Shown: positions 26,765 through 36,138, counted from the stretch's first letter. The stretch is 64,000 nucleotides of DNA from Acidocella sp. KAb 2-4 (GCF_020567705.1 NZ_JAJDJU010000002.1:186001-250000); one strand, 5' to 3'. Numbers and translations: made by a program. Notes: generated by a model from the sequence alone, not told the origin.

Positions 26765-28921
26765 ATGCCCGAAACCCGCGTTTCCGTTGACGGCCTGAGT
26801 GTCGCCGCCACGCTGTACGACTTTGTGAACAACGAGGCGCTGCCCGGCACCGGCATCGAGCCTGCCCGGTTTTGGCCCGGTTTCACCGGCCTGCTGCGGC
26901 GCTTTGCGGCCAGCAACGCGCAGCTTCTGGCCAAGCGCGACGCGCTGCAGGCGCTGATCGATTCCTGGCATGTCTCGCGCAAGGGCCAGCCGCATGACCA
27001 GGGCGCCTATGAGGCCTTCCTGCGCGAGATCGGCTATCTGCTGCCCGAGCCGCCCGCCTTTGCCATCGACACCGCCAATGTCGATGACGAAATCGCCCGC
27101 ATCGCCGGGCCGCAGCTGGTGGTGCCCGTCTCCAACGCCCGCTACGCGCTGAATGCCGCCAATGCCCGCTGGGGCAGCCTGTATGACGCGCTCTACGGCA
27201 CCGACGCTCTGCCCGAGACCGACGGCGCGGCGCGCGGCAAGGGCTTCAACCCGGTGCGCGCCGATCTGGTGATCGCCCGCGGCCGCGCCTTCCTCGACGC
27301 GCATTTCCCGCTGGCCGATGGCTCGCATGCCGATGTGCTGGGCTACAAGGTGCGCAACGGCCACCTGGCCGCGGTGCTGCCCTCGGGCGAGGTCGGGCTG
27401 CGCGAGGCCGCCCAGTTCGCCGGTTATACCGGCGAGGCCGGGGCGCCCAACAGCGTGCTGCTGAAGAATCACGGCCTGCATGCCGATATCCTGATCGACG
27501 CCGCGCACCCGATCGGCAAGAACGACACCGCGCATGTGGCGGACATCATCCTGGAATCCGCGATCACCACGATCATGGATTGCGAGGACTCGGTGGCCGC
27601 CGTGGATGCCGCGGACAAGGTGGACGTCTACCGCAACTGGCTCGGGCTGATCCTGGGCACGCTCACCGCCCCGGTGGAGAAGGGCGGCAAGGTGTTCGAG
27701 CGCGCGATGAACCCCGACCGCGTTTACACCGCGCCGGATGGCGGCAGCCTCACCCTGCACGGGCGCTCGCTGATGCTGGTGCGCAATGTCGGCCACCATA
27801 TGCTCACCGATGTGGTGACGCTGAACGGCGCCGAGGTGCCGGAGACGGTGGTGGACGCCGTGATCACCTCGCTCATCGCCATGCGCGACCTGAGCCTGAA
27901 GAAGAATTCGCGCACCGGGTCGGTCTATATCGTTAAGCCCAAGCTGCATGGGCCGGATGAAGTGGCCAACGCCAACGCGCTGTTCGGCGCGGTGGAGGAG
28001 CTGCTCGGCCTGCCCGCCAACACGCTGAAGATGGGCATCATGGATGAGGAGCGCCGCACCTCGGCCAATCTCAAGGCCTGCATCGCGGCGGCGAAGTCGC
28101 GCGTGGTGTTCATCAACACCGGCTTCCTCGACCGCACTGGCGATGAGATCCACACCTCGTTCGAGGCCGGCGCCTTCATCCGCAAGAACGACATCAAGGC
28201 CCAGCCCTGGATCAAATCCTACGAGGACCGCAATGTCGATTTCGGCCTGGAATGCGGGTTGCAGGGCAAGGCGCAGATCGGCAAGGGCATGTGGGCCGCG
28301 CCCGACCTGATGGCCGCGATGCTGGAGCAGAAGATCGCCCACCCGAAGGCGGGCGCCAACACGGCCTGGGTGCCCTCGCCCACCGCCGCCACGCTGCACG
28401 CGCTGCATTATCATATGGTCGACGTGTTTGCCCGGCAGGAGGAGCTGAAATCCCGCCCGCCGGCCAAGCTGTCCGACCTGCTGACCATTCCGCTGGCCAA
28501 TGGCATCAACTGGAGCGCCGAGGAGATCCGGCAGGAGCTGGATAATAACTGCCAGGGCCTGCTCGGCTATGTGGTGCGCTGGGTGGACCAGGGGGTGGGC
28601 TGCTCCAAGGTGCCGGATATCCACGATGTCGGGCTGATGGAGGACCGCGCCACGCTGCGCATCTCCTCGCAGCACCTGGCCAATTGGCTGCACCATGGCG
28701 TCGTCACCCAGGAGCAGGTGATGGAGGCGCTGAAGCGCATGGCGCTGGTGGTGGACCGCCAGAACGCGGGCGATGCCGCCTATAAGCCGATGGCTCCCGC
28801 TTATGATGGCCCGGCCTTCAAGGCAGCGTGCGAGCTGGTGTTCGAGGGCCGCGCCCAGCCCAACGGCTATACCGAGTTCGTGCTCACCCGCCGGAGGCGG
28901 GAGGCGAAGGCAGCGGGCTGA
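26765..28921 (+). CDS. glcB: Malate synthase G
   Basis: Condenses glyoxylate with acetyl-CoA to malate, 718 residues, the full length of the G isoform. It has TIM-barrel segments [16 protein letters not shown] (catalytic and Mg-binding acidic residues), [19 protein letters not shown] and [14 protein letters not shown]. Late in the protein, [22 protein letters not shown] contains the catalytic Asp. GAGGAG lies 6 bases upstream of the ATG. No isocitrate lyase is in the window, so it may serve glyoxylate from glycolate or purines, or a glyoxylate shunt encoded elsewhere. Its 3' end overlaps a convergent small gene by 38 bases. Confidence 0.96.
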   Translation: MPETRVSVDGLSVAATLYDFVNNEALPGTGIEPARFWPGFTGLLRRFAASNAQLLAKRDALQALIDSWHVSRKGQPHDQGAYEAFLREIGYLLPEPPAFAIDTANVDDEIARIAGPQLVVPVSNARYALNAANARWGSLYDALYGTDALPETDGAARGKGFNPVRADLVIARGRAFLDAHFPLADGSHADVLGYKVRNGHLAAVLPSGEVGLREAAQFAGYTGEAGAPNSVLLKNHGLHADILIDAAHPIGKNDTAHVADIILESAITTIMDCEDSVAAVDAADKVDVYRNWLGLILGTLTAPVEKGGKVFERAMNPDRVYTAPDGGSLTLHGRSLMLVRNVGHHMLTDVVTLNGAEVPETVVDAVITSLIAMRDLSLKKNSRTGSVYIVKPKLHGPDEVANANALFGAVEELLGLPANTLKMGIMDEERRTSANLKACIAAAKSRVVFINTGFLDRTGDEIHTSFEAGAFIRKNDIKAQPWIKSYEDRNVDFGLECGLQGKAQIGKGMWAAPDLMAAMLEQKIAHPKAGANTAWVPSPTAATLHALHYHMVDVFARQEELKSRPPAKLSDLLTIPLANGINWSAEEIRQELDNNCQGLLGYVVRWVDQGVGCSKVPDIHDVGLMEDRATLRISSQHLANWLHHGVVTQEQVMEALKRMALVVDRQNAGDAAYKPMAPAYDGPAFKAACELVFEGRAQPNGYTEFVLTRRRREAKAAG

Positions 28922-29303
28922 GCGTTTCCTCCGGCGGGGTCTGGCTTTTCAGCACCTCGCTGACTTTCACATGCAATTCGACGTGCAGCTGATGGATTTC
29001 CCCCATCAGCTGCCGGATCGAGTTCACCGTCTCCATCACCGCGTCATGCTGCTCGCGGGCGAGCTGGTCGGAGCCGCGCGCGGCCAGGATGGTGCCCACG
29101 CCGATCAGCGGCAGAGCGATGAGTTGCAGCACGCCCGAGCTGGCATATTGCACGAACGGCATCAGCGCCGGCCATTTCAGCGGCAGCAGCGAGAAGATCA
29201 GGCAGAACCAGAAGAACCCCATCGTCGCGAAGATCGCGTTGGCGCGGATCGCGATCTGGTCGTCCATCCAGGCGAAGAATTTTTTGAGCCGAGAGAATTG
29301 CAC
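28884..29303 (-). CDS. Small membrane protein of unknown function
   Basis: About 139 residues from GTG 29303, chosen because GGAGG lies 8 bases upstream; ATG 29336 in the same frame would add 11 residues. It has an N-terminal amphipathic segment ([20 protein letters not shown]) and two transmembrane helices ([18 protein letters not shown] and a second around [14 protein letters not shown]). A cytosolic helical tail is rich in Gln/Glu/His. The layout resembles low-affinity-iron-permease-like or DUF1003-type proteins, but I do not recognise the family. The last 13 codons overlap the end of glcB on the other strand. Confidence 0.55.
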   Translation of the reverse strand: MQFSRLKKFFAWMDDQIAIRANAIFATMGFFWFCLIFSLLPLKWPALMPFVQYASSGVLQLIALPLIGVGTILAARGSDQLAREQHDAVMETVNSIRQLMGEIHQLHVELHVKVSEVLKSQTPPEETLSPLPSPPASGG

Positions 29304-29351
29304 GCGCGCCTCCGTATGGTTTGCTGGCGCAACCATACCAGAGGCCGTGGT

Positions 29352-29870
29352 TCAGCGCACCGGGATGGTGGCGAGGCGGAACGCGCCGTTGCTGACCGCC
29401 TCGGGCGGTGGCGGGCGGCGGCAGCAGATCAGCCAGTAAGGCAGCACCAGCAGCAGCGTCCAGCCGAAGCTGCCGAGCAGGGCGGTGCCGCTCTCCAGCG
29501 GTAATTGCGAGGGGAAAAGCGCCAAATCCAGCAGCCAGAGCGTGCGCCAAACCAGCCCGGTGAGGCGCACGGCCGGAGCGAGGGCGGCGCGGTTCGGAGC
29601 TTGGCGCTCATGCGCGCGGATCTGCAGGAAGGCGGTGCCCGCCATCACCAGCAGGCAGAGCATGTCCTGCACGAAATCGGCGCTGAACGGTTTGTCGAAG
29701 GCATGGACCCAGATCAACCCCAACCCGGCGCCGAGCACGGCGCAGGCGCGGGCGATGCTGTAGAGCGGCAGGCCGAGATGCCAGTCCGCGCGGTTGACCG
29801 CGGGCTGCAACACCCGGTCGATGATGAAATCATCTATCCGCCGTGCGATGTCGATGAGTTTCCGTCCCAT
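29352..29870 (-). CDS. Hypothetical four-helix membrane protein
   Basis: A 172-residue integral membrane protein. It has an N-terminal amphipathic region (MGRKLIDIARRIDDFIIDRVLQP), then four hydrophobic helices at about 36-54, 66-83, 101-118 and 131-150, and a Pro-rich cytosolic tail. I recognise no family. It starts inside the 3' end of the nagA-murQ fusion gene (41-base overlap, different frame, same strand), so it is probably translated from the same transcript. A link to peptidoglycan recycling is only suggested by that coupling. Confidence 0.6.
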   Translation of the reverse strand: MGRKLIDIARRIDDFIIDRVLQPAVNRADWHLGLPLYSIARACAVLGAGLGLIWVHAFDKPFSADFVQDMLCLLVMAGTAFLQIRAHERQAPNRAALAPAVRLTGLVWRTLWLLDLALFPSQLPLESGTALLGSFGWTLLLVLPYWLICCRRPPPPEAVSNGAFRLATIPVR

Positions 29871-31899
29871 CGCTGTCTGGTCCTGTCGCTCCCTCTCGGT
29901 TGTCCAGCGCCCGCCGTAATGAGCTTGATGCCGCCGCCAGTCGGGCCTTGGCCTCGGCCGCGCTCAACCGGCGCAAAATCATCAGCGCCGCCACCTTAAC
30001 ATGCATATCGCAAGCGCCGAGTGCAAGCATCGCGTCGTCCTCGCTGGCGCTGGTGATCTGGCGGACCATGGCCACGGCGCGGCGGCGCAGCTTGGCATTC
30101 GTTGCGCGCATGTCCACCATGTAGGGGCCGAAGGTCTTGCCGAGCCGGATCATGACCGTGGAGGACAGGGTGTTGAGCGCGATTTTCTGCGCCGACCCGG
30201 CGGAGAGCCGCGTGGACCCGGCGATGATCTCGGCCCCGGTGACAATCTGCACCGCGATCTCGGCGGCTGCGGCCATCGGCGCGGCGGCGTTGTTGACGAT
30301 GGCGCCGGTCAGCCCGCCCCGCTGCCGCGCCTCGCGGATGGCGGCCAGGGTAAAGGGCGTGCTGCCCGAGGCGGCGATGCCGACCAGCGCGTCGCCGGGG
30401 CCGAAATCATGCGCGGCGAGGGCGGCGCGGGCGGCCTGTTCGTCATCCTCCGCGCCCTCGGCGGCTTTGACGAAGGCGGACGGCCCGCCCGCCAGCAGGG
30501 GGATGATCAGCCCGTCCTCGATGCCGAAGGTCGGGCCGCACTCCACGGCGTCGAGGAAGCCCAGCCGCCCTGAGGTGCCCGCTCCGGCATAAAACAGCCG
30601 CCCGCCAGCTTGCAGCTTGGTGGCGACGGCATCCGCCAGCCGCGCCAGGGCCGGGGCGGCGGCGGCAAGCGCACGCTGCGCCGCCTGTTCCTGGGCCAGG
30701 AAGCTGTGCACGATGTCGAGCGTGGGGCGCTCGTCGAGATCCATCAGCTCGGGCTGCGCGCTCTCTGTGCCGCGCGGGGTGTCGGCTTGGGGTTTGGCCA
30801 CCCCGGCGGTCCAGACGCGCAGCGGGTGTAGATCGTCGCTGAACCAGACCAGATCTCCCCGCGCGCCGGGGATGAGTACGCCGCGATCGGCGAGGTTGAG
30901 GGCGCGGGCAGGGCGGGAGGTGGCGGCGGCGAGGGCGGTTTCCGGCGCCACCCCGGCGGCCACCAGGCGGCGCAGCCCGTCATCGAGCGTGATGCCCGCC
31001 CCGGCGATGGTGCCATCCGCGCGCAGCCCCACGCCCTGGTGGCCGAGCGTGACCGCCGCGCCGCCAAATTCGCGCACCGCGCCCGGCGCCAGCCCGGCGA
31101 TGAGAATCGAATCGGTAACGGCGATGGCGCGCGGGCAGGCGGCGAAGGCGATGGCCAGCAATTCCGGCGCCACATGCACGCCATCGGCGATCAGGCAGGG
31201 GGAAAGGCGCGGATCGGTGAGCGCCACCCCCGGCGCGCCGGGGGCGCGGTGGTGCAGGGGCGATTGCGCGTTGAACAGATGCGTAACCAGCGCGGCGCCC
31301 GCGGCGGCGGCTTCGCGCATGGCCGCGGCGTCGGCATTGGTGTGGCCGAGCGCCACCGCCACCCCGGCTTCGCGCAGCCGGGCGATGGCGGCGAGCGCGC
31401 CAGGCAGCTCCGGCGCCAGGGTGACGAGCCGCACCACCTGGCCCATCGCCAGCACGGCATCCAGCGCCGCCTGATCGGGCAGGCGCAGGAATGCGGCGAG
31501 ATGCGCGCCACGCTTCTCCGGCGCCAGGAACGGGCCTTCGAGATGCAGCCCGAGAATCGCGCCATGCCGCGCTTGCGCCGCCGCCACGCGCCGCGCCACC
31601 GCCGCGAGGTCGGCCAGCGGCGCGGTGATGGCGGTGGGCAGCACCGAGGTCACGCCGCAGGCCGCCAGCCCGGCGATGAAGGCATCCCACTCATCGGGCG
31701 TGGCGCTGGCGCAATCGACGCCGAAGGCGCCGTTATTGTGCAGGTCGATCAGGCCGGGGGCGAGGAAGCCATGCGTCAGGCGAATGTCTGCGTCCACATC
31801 GTCAAAGACAATGCGGCTGATGCGACCGTTTTCCAGCGCCAGAGCGCCCGGGCCGGTGAAGTTGTCGCCCAGGAACAGGCGGGGTGCGGAGATGATCAT
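29830..31899 (-). CDS. Fusion of GlcNAc-6-phosphate deacetylase (NagA) and MurNAc-6-phosphate etherase (MurQ)
   Basis: One 689-residue chain with two complete enzymes of peptidoglycan recycling. Residues 1 to about 370 are NagA-like: PGLIDLHNNGAFG, the metal-site Glu in LHLEGPFL, His in ALGHTNAD and HLFNAQSP, and the catalytic Asp in AVTDSILIAG. Residues from about 380 onward are MurQ: a TESAQPELMDLD start, AGAGTSGRLGFLDAVECGPTFG with the catalytic Glu, GIAASGSTPF, AEIIAGSTRLSAGSAQKIALN and MVDMRATNAKLRRRA. MurQ turns MurNAc-6-P into GlcNAc-6-P and D-lactate, and NagA deacetylates GlcNAc-6-P, so the two steps are consecutive. The ATG has no Shine-Dalgarno and lies 13 bases behind tRNA-Thr. 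Confidence 0.93.
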   Translation of the reverse strand: MIISAPRLFLGDNFTGPGALALENGRISRIVFDDVDADIRLTHGFLAPGLIDLHNNGAFGVDCASATPDEWDAFIAGLAACGVTSVLPTAITAPLADLAAVARRVAAAQARHGAILGLHLEGPFLAPEKRGAHLAAFLRLPDQAALDAVLAMGQVVRLVTLAPELPGALAAIARLREAGVAVALGHTNADAAAMREAAAAGAALVTHLFNAQSPLHHRAPGAPGVALTDPRLSPCLIADGVHVAPELLAIAFAACPRAIAVTDSILIAGLAPGAVREFGGAAVTLGHQGVGLRADGTIAGAGITLDDGLRRLVAAGVAPETALAAATSRPARALNLADRGVLIPGARGDLVWFSDDLHPLRVWTAGVAKPQADTPRGTESAQPELMDLDERPTLDIVHSFLAQEQAAQRALAAAAPALARLADAVATKLQAGGRLFYAGAGTSGRLGFLDAVECGPTFGIEDGLIIPLLAGGPSAFVKAAEGAEDDEQAARAALAAHDFGPGDALVGIAASGSTPFTLAAIREARQRGGLTGAIVNNAAAPMAAAAEIAVQIVTGAEIIAGSTRLSAGSAQKIALNTLSSTVMIRLGKTFGPYMVDMRATNAKLRRRAVAMVRQITSASEDDAMLALGACDMHVKVAALMILRRLSAAEAKARLAAASSSLRRALDNREGATGPDSDGTETHRHRTADR

Positions 31900-31912
31900 G
31901 ACAGGAGAATAC

Positions 31913-31987
31913 TGGTGCCGGGTGAGGGATTTGAACCCCCGGCCTTCGGTTTACAAAACCGCTGCACTACCACTGTGCTAACCCGGC
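31913..31987 (-). tRNA. tRNA-Thr (anticodon UGU)
   Basis: The cloverleaf reads on the minus strand: acceptor GCCGGGT / ACCCGGC, discriminator A, CCA encoded (31913-31915). The anticodon loop TTTGTAA gives anticodon TGT, and the T-arm is CGGGGGTTCAAATCCCTCA-like. 75 nt including CCA. The D-arm GTTAGCACAGTGGTAGTGC is slightly shortened. Confidence 0.95.
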
Positions 31988-32082
31988 GCGAGAGGGGACT
32001 TAACATAATCCGCATTTGCTTCCATCCCCCCTCTTGATCTTCTCGTGTAACCCGGTTTATACGCCGGTCCCACGAAAGGCAC

Positions 32083-32158
32083 GGGGCTATAGCTCAATTG
32101 GTAGAGCGTCTGCATGGCATGCAGAAGGTCAGCGGTTCGATTCCGCTTAGCTCCACCA
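32083..32158 (+). tRNA. tRNA-Ala (anticodon GGC)
   Basis: 76 nt with encoded CCA (32156-32158). The acceptor stem is GGGGCTA / TAGCTCC with one G-U, the D-arm AGCTCAATTGGTAGAGC, the anticodon stem TCTGC / GCAGA around ATGGCAT (anticodon GGC), and the T-arm AGCGGTTCGATTCCGCT. It is divergent from tRNA-Thr, with about 95 bases between them. Confidence 0.97.
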
Positions 32159-32167
32159 TTTCCCCTC

Positions 32168-32593
32168 TTACCCCAGTTTCAGCTGCACATCGACGCCCTT
32201 GGTCAGCGCGTGCGAGTACGGGCAGACGATATTCGCCTTCTGCACCAGCTCCTCCAGTACTGTGGGGGCGATCCCTGGTGAGGTGACGGTGAGCGCGGCG
32301 GTGATGCCGAAGCCGGTGCCATCCTCGCGCGGGCCGATGCCGATTTCGGCTGAGACCTTTGTGTCCTCGGGCAGTTTCACGTTTTCTTTTCCGGCCACGA
32401 ATTTCAGCGCGCCGAGGAAGCAGGCGGAATATCCGATGGAAAATAACTGCTCGGGATTCGTGCCCGGCCCATCATCGCCGCCCAGCTCCTTGGGCACGGA
32501 GAGGGTCACGGCGAGGCGGCCATCATTTGTGGCGCCGGAGCCGGCGCGCCCGCCCGTGGCGTGGCCGTGGGCGGTGTATTTCACGTCAGGCAT
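32168..32593 (-). CDS. ohr: Organic hydroperoxide resistance protein (Ohr/OsmC family)
   Basis: A 141-residue thiol peroxidase that reduces organic hydroperoxides. The two redox cysteines are visible, the peroxidatic one in SIGYSACFLGALK and the resolving one in NIVCPYSHALTKG, along with the domain start VKYTAHGHATGGRAG. The ATG at 32593 has GAGGAG 5 bases upstream; a 12-codon longer frame is not conserved. No adjacent OhrR repressor is visible. It ends 10 bases from the convergent tRNA-Ala. Confidence 0.95.
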   Translation of the reverse strand: MPDVKYTAHGHATGGRAGSGATNDGRLAVTLSVPKELGGDDGPGTNPEQLFSIGYSACFLGALKFVAGKENVKLPEDTKVSAEIGIGPREDGTGFGITAALTVTSPGIAPTVLEELVQKANIVCPYSHALTKGVDVQLKLG

Positions 32594-32645
32594 ATCTGCT
32601 CCTCGTTTTTTGGTTGAGACAAGGAGCATGTGGCGCTGAAACCGC

Positions 32646-33848
32646 TCAGCGCAAGGCGGCGCAGAATTCCGCGATGCGGGCGCAGGCCGTGCTTAACAGC
32701 GCCTCGGAGGTGGCGGTGGAGATGCGCACATGGCCGGGCATGGCGAAGGCCGAGCCCTGCACCACGGCGGTATGGGCTTCCTCCAGCAGCGCCATGCTGA
32801 AATCGGAATCGGTGGCGAGCTTGCGCCCTCCTGGCGTGGTCTTGCCCAGGCAGCCGGCGATGTTGGGGAACACGTAGAACGCGCCTTCAGGCTTGTGGCA
32901 GGCGATACCCGGCACCTGGTTGAGCGCCGCCACCACGAGGTCGCGCCGGGCTTGATAGGCGGCGGCCCGCGCGGGCAGGTAATCCTGCGGCCCGGTGAGC
33001 GCGGCGAGCGCCGCCGCCTGGCCGATGGAGGAGACGCCGGAGGTGGCCGTGGCCTGCGCCACCGTGCAGGCCTTGACCAGCGCCGCCGGCCCGAACAGCC
33101 AGCCGACGCGCCAGCCGGTCATGGCGTAGGTCTTCGACACGCCGGAGACCGTCACCACCCGGTCCGCGAGGTCGGGCGCGACGCCGAGCAGGGTGACATG
33201 CTTGCGCCCGTCGAACAGCAAATGCTCGTAGATGTCATCGGAGAGCACCCAGAGCCGCGGATGCGCGCGCAGCACCTCGGCCAGGGCCAAAAGCTGGTCG
33301 GTGGTGCAGGCGGCGCCGGAGGGGTTGTTGGGGTAGTTCAGCAGCAGCAGCTTGCTGCGCGGGGTGATGGCGCGCGCCAGCGCGGCGGGCTGGAGCATGA
33401 AGCCATCCTCCTGCGGGCAGGGCACGAACACGGTCCTGGCCCCGGCGAAATTCACCGTCTGCTCATAGCCGGCCCAGGCGGGGGCGGGGATGATCACCTC
33501 GTCACCGGCCTCGGTGAGCGCCATTAGCACGTTGAAGATCGCCTGCTTGCCGCCATTGGTCACCAGCACATCGGCCGGGCGGATCGCCAGCCCGTGCTCG
33601 CGCTGGAATTTCTCCGCCACGGCCTGGCGCAGCGCCTCGGTGCCGCCGAGCGGGGGGTATTTGGTGTCGCCGCGGGCGGCGGCGTCGTGCGCGGCCGCCA
33701 CCACATGCGCCGGGGTGGGGAAATCCGGCTCGCCCAGCGAGAGGGAGACGACATCATGCCCCGCCGCGCGCAGGGCGCGGGCGCGGGCCGCCATGGCCAT
33801 GGTGGCGGCGAGTTCGGTGCGTTCGATTCGTGCGGAGAATTTGGTCAT
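32646..33848 (-). CDS. PLP-dependent aminotransferase, aspartate aminotransferase type (class I/II)
   Basis: A 400-residue fold-type-I aminotransferase of the AspC Ib group. It has SLGEPDFPTP, the LNYPNNPSGA motif with the PLP-contacting Asn, SDDIYEHLLF, and the PLP Lys in VSGVSKTYAMTGWR. It has the C-terminal Arg region (HVRISTATS) that binds the substrate carboxylate. Its most likely reaction is aspartate/oxaloacetate exchange, though aromatic or prephenate activity is possible in this subgroup. The ATG at 33848 is favoured over a frame extended by 24 codons. Confidence 0.9.
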   Translation of the reverse strand: MTKFSARIERTELAATMAMAARARALRAAGHDVVSLSLGEPDFPTPAHVVAAAHDAAARGDTKYPPLGGTEALRQAVAEKFQREHGLAIRPADVLVTNGGKQAIFNVLMALTEAGDEVIIPAPAWAGYEQTVNFAGARTVFVPCPQEDGFMLQPAALARAITPRSKLLLLNYPNNPSGAACTTDQLLALAEVLRAHPRLWVLSDDIYEHLLFDGRKHVTLLGVAPDLADRVVTVSGVSKTYAMTGWRVGWLFGPAALVKACTVAQATATSGVSSIGQAAALAALTGPQDYLPARAAAYQARRDLVVAALNQVPGIACHKPEGAFYVFPNIAGCLGKTTPGGRKLATDSDFSMALLEEAHTAVVQGSAFAMPGHVRISTATSEALLSTACARIAEFCAALR

Positions 33849-33991
33849 GCGCCGAGTGTGGCGCGCCGCCGGGCGCGCGGCAAGCAAGCCCTTGGCATTG
33901 CAGCAAGGCAGACGTGCCAAGGGCAGATTGCTTGGCGGCGGAGGTGGGGGTATGAGCGGCCATCATTTGCACATCCGCCAGGGAGCGAAAC

Positions 33992-35383
33992 ATGGCTGAA
34001 AATTTCGACGTCATCGTGATCGGGGCTGGCCCCGGCGGCTATGTCTGCGCTATTCGCGCGGCGCAGCTCGGTTTCAAGGTGGCTTGCGTCGAGAAGCGCG
34101 CGACCCTGGGCGGCACCTGCCTGAATATTGGCTGCATCCCCTCCAAGGCGCTGCTGCAATCCTCCGAGGATTTCGACCACGCCAAGCATGGGCTCAAGGA
34201 TCACGGCATCGCGGTGGGCGAGGTGAGCATCGACATCGCCCGCATGCAGGCCCGCAAGGCCGAGGTGGTGGGCGCCAACACCAAGGGCATCGAGTTCCTG
34301 TTCAAGAAGAACAAGGTGACCTGGATCAAGGGCGCCGCCGCCTTCACCGGCCCGGGCGCGATCGAGGTCGCCGGGCAGGCCTATACCGCCAAGCACATCA
34401 TCATCGCCACCGGCTCCGATTCGGTGCCGCTGAAGGGCGTCGAGGTCGATGAGAAGCGCATCGTCACCTCCACCGGCGCGCTGGAGCTGGACAAGGTGCC
34501 GGGCCATCTCGTGGTCATCGGCGGCGGCGTGATCGGGCTGGAGCTGGGCAGCGTGTGGCGCCGCCTGGGCGCCGAGGTCACGGTGGTCGAGTTCCTCGAG
34601 CGCATCACCCCAGGCCTGGATGGTGAGATCTCCAAGACCTTCCAGCAGATGCTGGCCAAGCAGGGCTTCAAGTTCAAGCTCGGCCACAAGGTGACCAGCG
34701 CTAAGGCCGACGCCAAGGGCGTGACCCTGACCGTGGAGCCCGCCAAGGGCGGCGCGGCCGAGGAGATCAAGGCCGACATCGTGCTGCTGGCGATCGGCCG
34801 CTACGCCTATACCGAGGGCCTGAACCTGGCCGCCGCGGGCGTGGAGACCGATGAGCGCGGCCGCATCAAGGCCGGTAAGCATTTCGAGACCAACGTGCCG
34901 GGCATCTACGCCATTGGCGATGTGATCGCCGGGCCGATGCTGGCGCACAAGGCCGAGGAGGAGGGCGTCGCCCTCGCCGAGCGCCTGGCCGGGCAGGCCG
35001 GGCATGTGAATTACGGGGCGATCCCGAGCGTGGTGTATACGTGGCCGGAAGTGGCCGCCGTGGGCGCCACCGAGGAGGAGTTGAAGGCGGCGGGCGTGCA
35101 ATACACCGTCGGCAAATTCCCCTTCATGGCCAATGGCCGCGCCCGCGCGATGGGCTGCACCGACGGCTTCGCCAAGGTTCTGGCCGAGAAGGGCACCGAC
35201 AAGCTGCTCGGCGCGCATATCATTGGGCCGGATGCCGGCACGTTGATCGCGGAGCTGGCCACGGCGCTGGAATTCGGCGCCTCGGCCGAGGATGTGGCGC
35301 GCGTCTGCCACGCCCACCCGACGCTGAACGAAGTGGTGAAGGAAGCCGCGCTCGCCGCCGACGGCCGGGCGATCCATATCTGA
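33992..35383 (+). CDS. lpdA: Dihydrolipoyl dehydrogenase
   Basis: E3 component of 2-oxoacid dehydrogenases and L protein of glycine cleavage, 463 residues. It has FAD-binding GAGPGGYVCAIRAAQLG, the redox disulfide GGTCLNIGCIPSKAL, NAD-binding VIGGGVIGLELGSVW, and the C-terminal catalytic HAHPTLNEVVKEAAL (His-Glu). The ATG has GGGAG upstream. No pdh, sucA or other E1/E2 genes are adjacent, so it is a stand-alone copy. It may serve the gcv system in this window. pdxJ follows after a 1-base gap. Confidence 0.95.
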   Translation: MAENFDVIVIGAGPGGYVCAIRAAQLGFKVACVEKRATLGGTCLNIGCIPSKALLQSSEDFDHAKHGLKDHGIAVGEVSIDIARMQARKAEVVGANTKGIEFLFKKNKVTWIKGAAAFTGPGAIEVAGQAYTAKHIIIATGSDSVPLKGVEVDEKRIVTSTGALELDKVPGHLVVIGGGVIGLELGSVWRRLGAEVTVVEFLERITPGLDGEISKTFQQMLAKQGFKFKLGHKVTSAKADAKGVTLTVEPAKGGAAEEIKADIVLLAIGRYAYTEGLNLAAAGVETDERGRIKAGKHFETNVPGIYAIGDVIAGPMLAHKAEEEGVALAERLAGQAGHVNYGAIPSVVYTWPEVAAVGATEEELKAAGVQYTVGKFPFMANGRARAMGCTDGFAKVLAEKGTDKLLGAHIIGPDAGTLIAELATALEFGASAEDVARVCHAHPTLNEVVKEAALAADGRAIHI

Positions 35384-35384
35384 G

Positions 35385-36104
35385 ATGACCCGCGCCCTTC
35401 GCCTCGGCGTCAACATCGACCACGTGGCCACGCTGCGCAACGCGCGCGGCGGCGGCCACCCGGACCCGTTCACCATCGCCAAGGCCTGCGCCGCGGCGGG
35501 AGCGGATGGCGTCACCATCCATCTGCGCGAGGACCGGCGGCATATCCGCGACGCCGATGCCGAGGTGATCTGCCGCTGGGCCGCCAAGCCGGTGAATTTC
35601 GAGATGGCGGCGACCGAGGAGATGGCCGCGATCGCCACCCGGCTGAAGCCGCACGGCGCCTGCATCGTGCCCGAGCGCCGGGCCGAGGTGACGACCGAGG
35701 GCGGGCTGAACGTGGTGCAGCAGCGCGCGAAATTGCAGCCGGTGATCCGGCGCCTGCAGGATGCCGGGATCGTGGTGTCGCTGTTCATCGACCCCGAGCC
35801 CGAGCAGGTGCGGGCGGCGGCCGAGATCGGCGCCCAGGTGGTGGAGCTGCATACCGGCGCTTATGCGCATGGCAAGCCGGGCGAGCTGGAGCGGTTGCGC
35901 GCCGCGGCGGCGCTCACCGCCGAGGCGGGGTTGGAATGCCATGCCGGGCACGGGTTGACCTTCGCCAATGTGCAGCCGGTGGCGGCGCTGCCGCAGGTGG
36001 TGGAGCTGAATATCGGGCATTTCCTGATCGGCGAGGCGCTGCTGATGGGGCTGCCCGCCGCGATCGCGGAGATGAAACGGCTGATGGCCGAAGCGGCGGG
36101 CTAA
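35385..36104 (+). CDS. pdxJ: Pyridoxine 5'-phosphate synthase
   Basis: Last ring-forming step of the DXP-dependent vitamin B6 pathway, joining deoxyxylulose-5-phosphate and 3-amino-1-hydroxyacetone phosphate, 239 residues. The family motifs are present: RLGVNIDHVATLRNARGG, ADGVTIHLREDRRHI, NFEMAATEEM, GAQVVELHTGAYA and HAGHGLTFANV...ELNIGHFLIGEAL. It directly follows lpdA and is followed by an intrinsic terminator. Confidence 0.96.
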   Translation: MTRALRLGVNIDHVATLRNARGGGHPDPFTIAKACAAAGADGVTIHLREDRRHIRDADAEVICRWAAKPVNFEMAATEEMAAIATRLKPHGACIVPERRAEVTTEGGLNVVQQRAKLQPVIRRLQDAGIVVSLFIDPEPEQVRAAAEIGAQVVELHTGAYAHGKPGELERLRAAAALTAEAGLECHAGHGLTFANVQPVAALPQVVELNIGHFLIGEALLMGLPAAIAEMKRLMAEAAG

Positions 36105-36114
36105 TGGCGCGGCG

Positions 36115-36138
36115 GGGCGGGGGTTCCCCGCCCTTTTT
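36115..36138 (+). terminator. Intrinsic terminator after pdxJ
   Basis: An 8-bp stem, GGGCGGGG / CCCCGCCC (36115-36122 with 36126-36133), has a 3-base loop and is followed by five T residues. It lies 10 bases beyond the pdxJ stop codon. Confidence 0.88.

Noticed and set aside
26300-28696. 798-codon minus-strand open frame opposite glcB
   Set aside because: glcB has a full set of malate synthase G motifs on the plus strand; the antisense frame has none.
33845-35788. 647-codon minus-strand frame opposite lpdA and the start of pdxJ
   Set aside because: Both plus-strand genes are complete and recognisable; the antisense translation is His/Gly-rich without family motifs.
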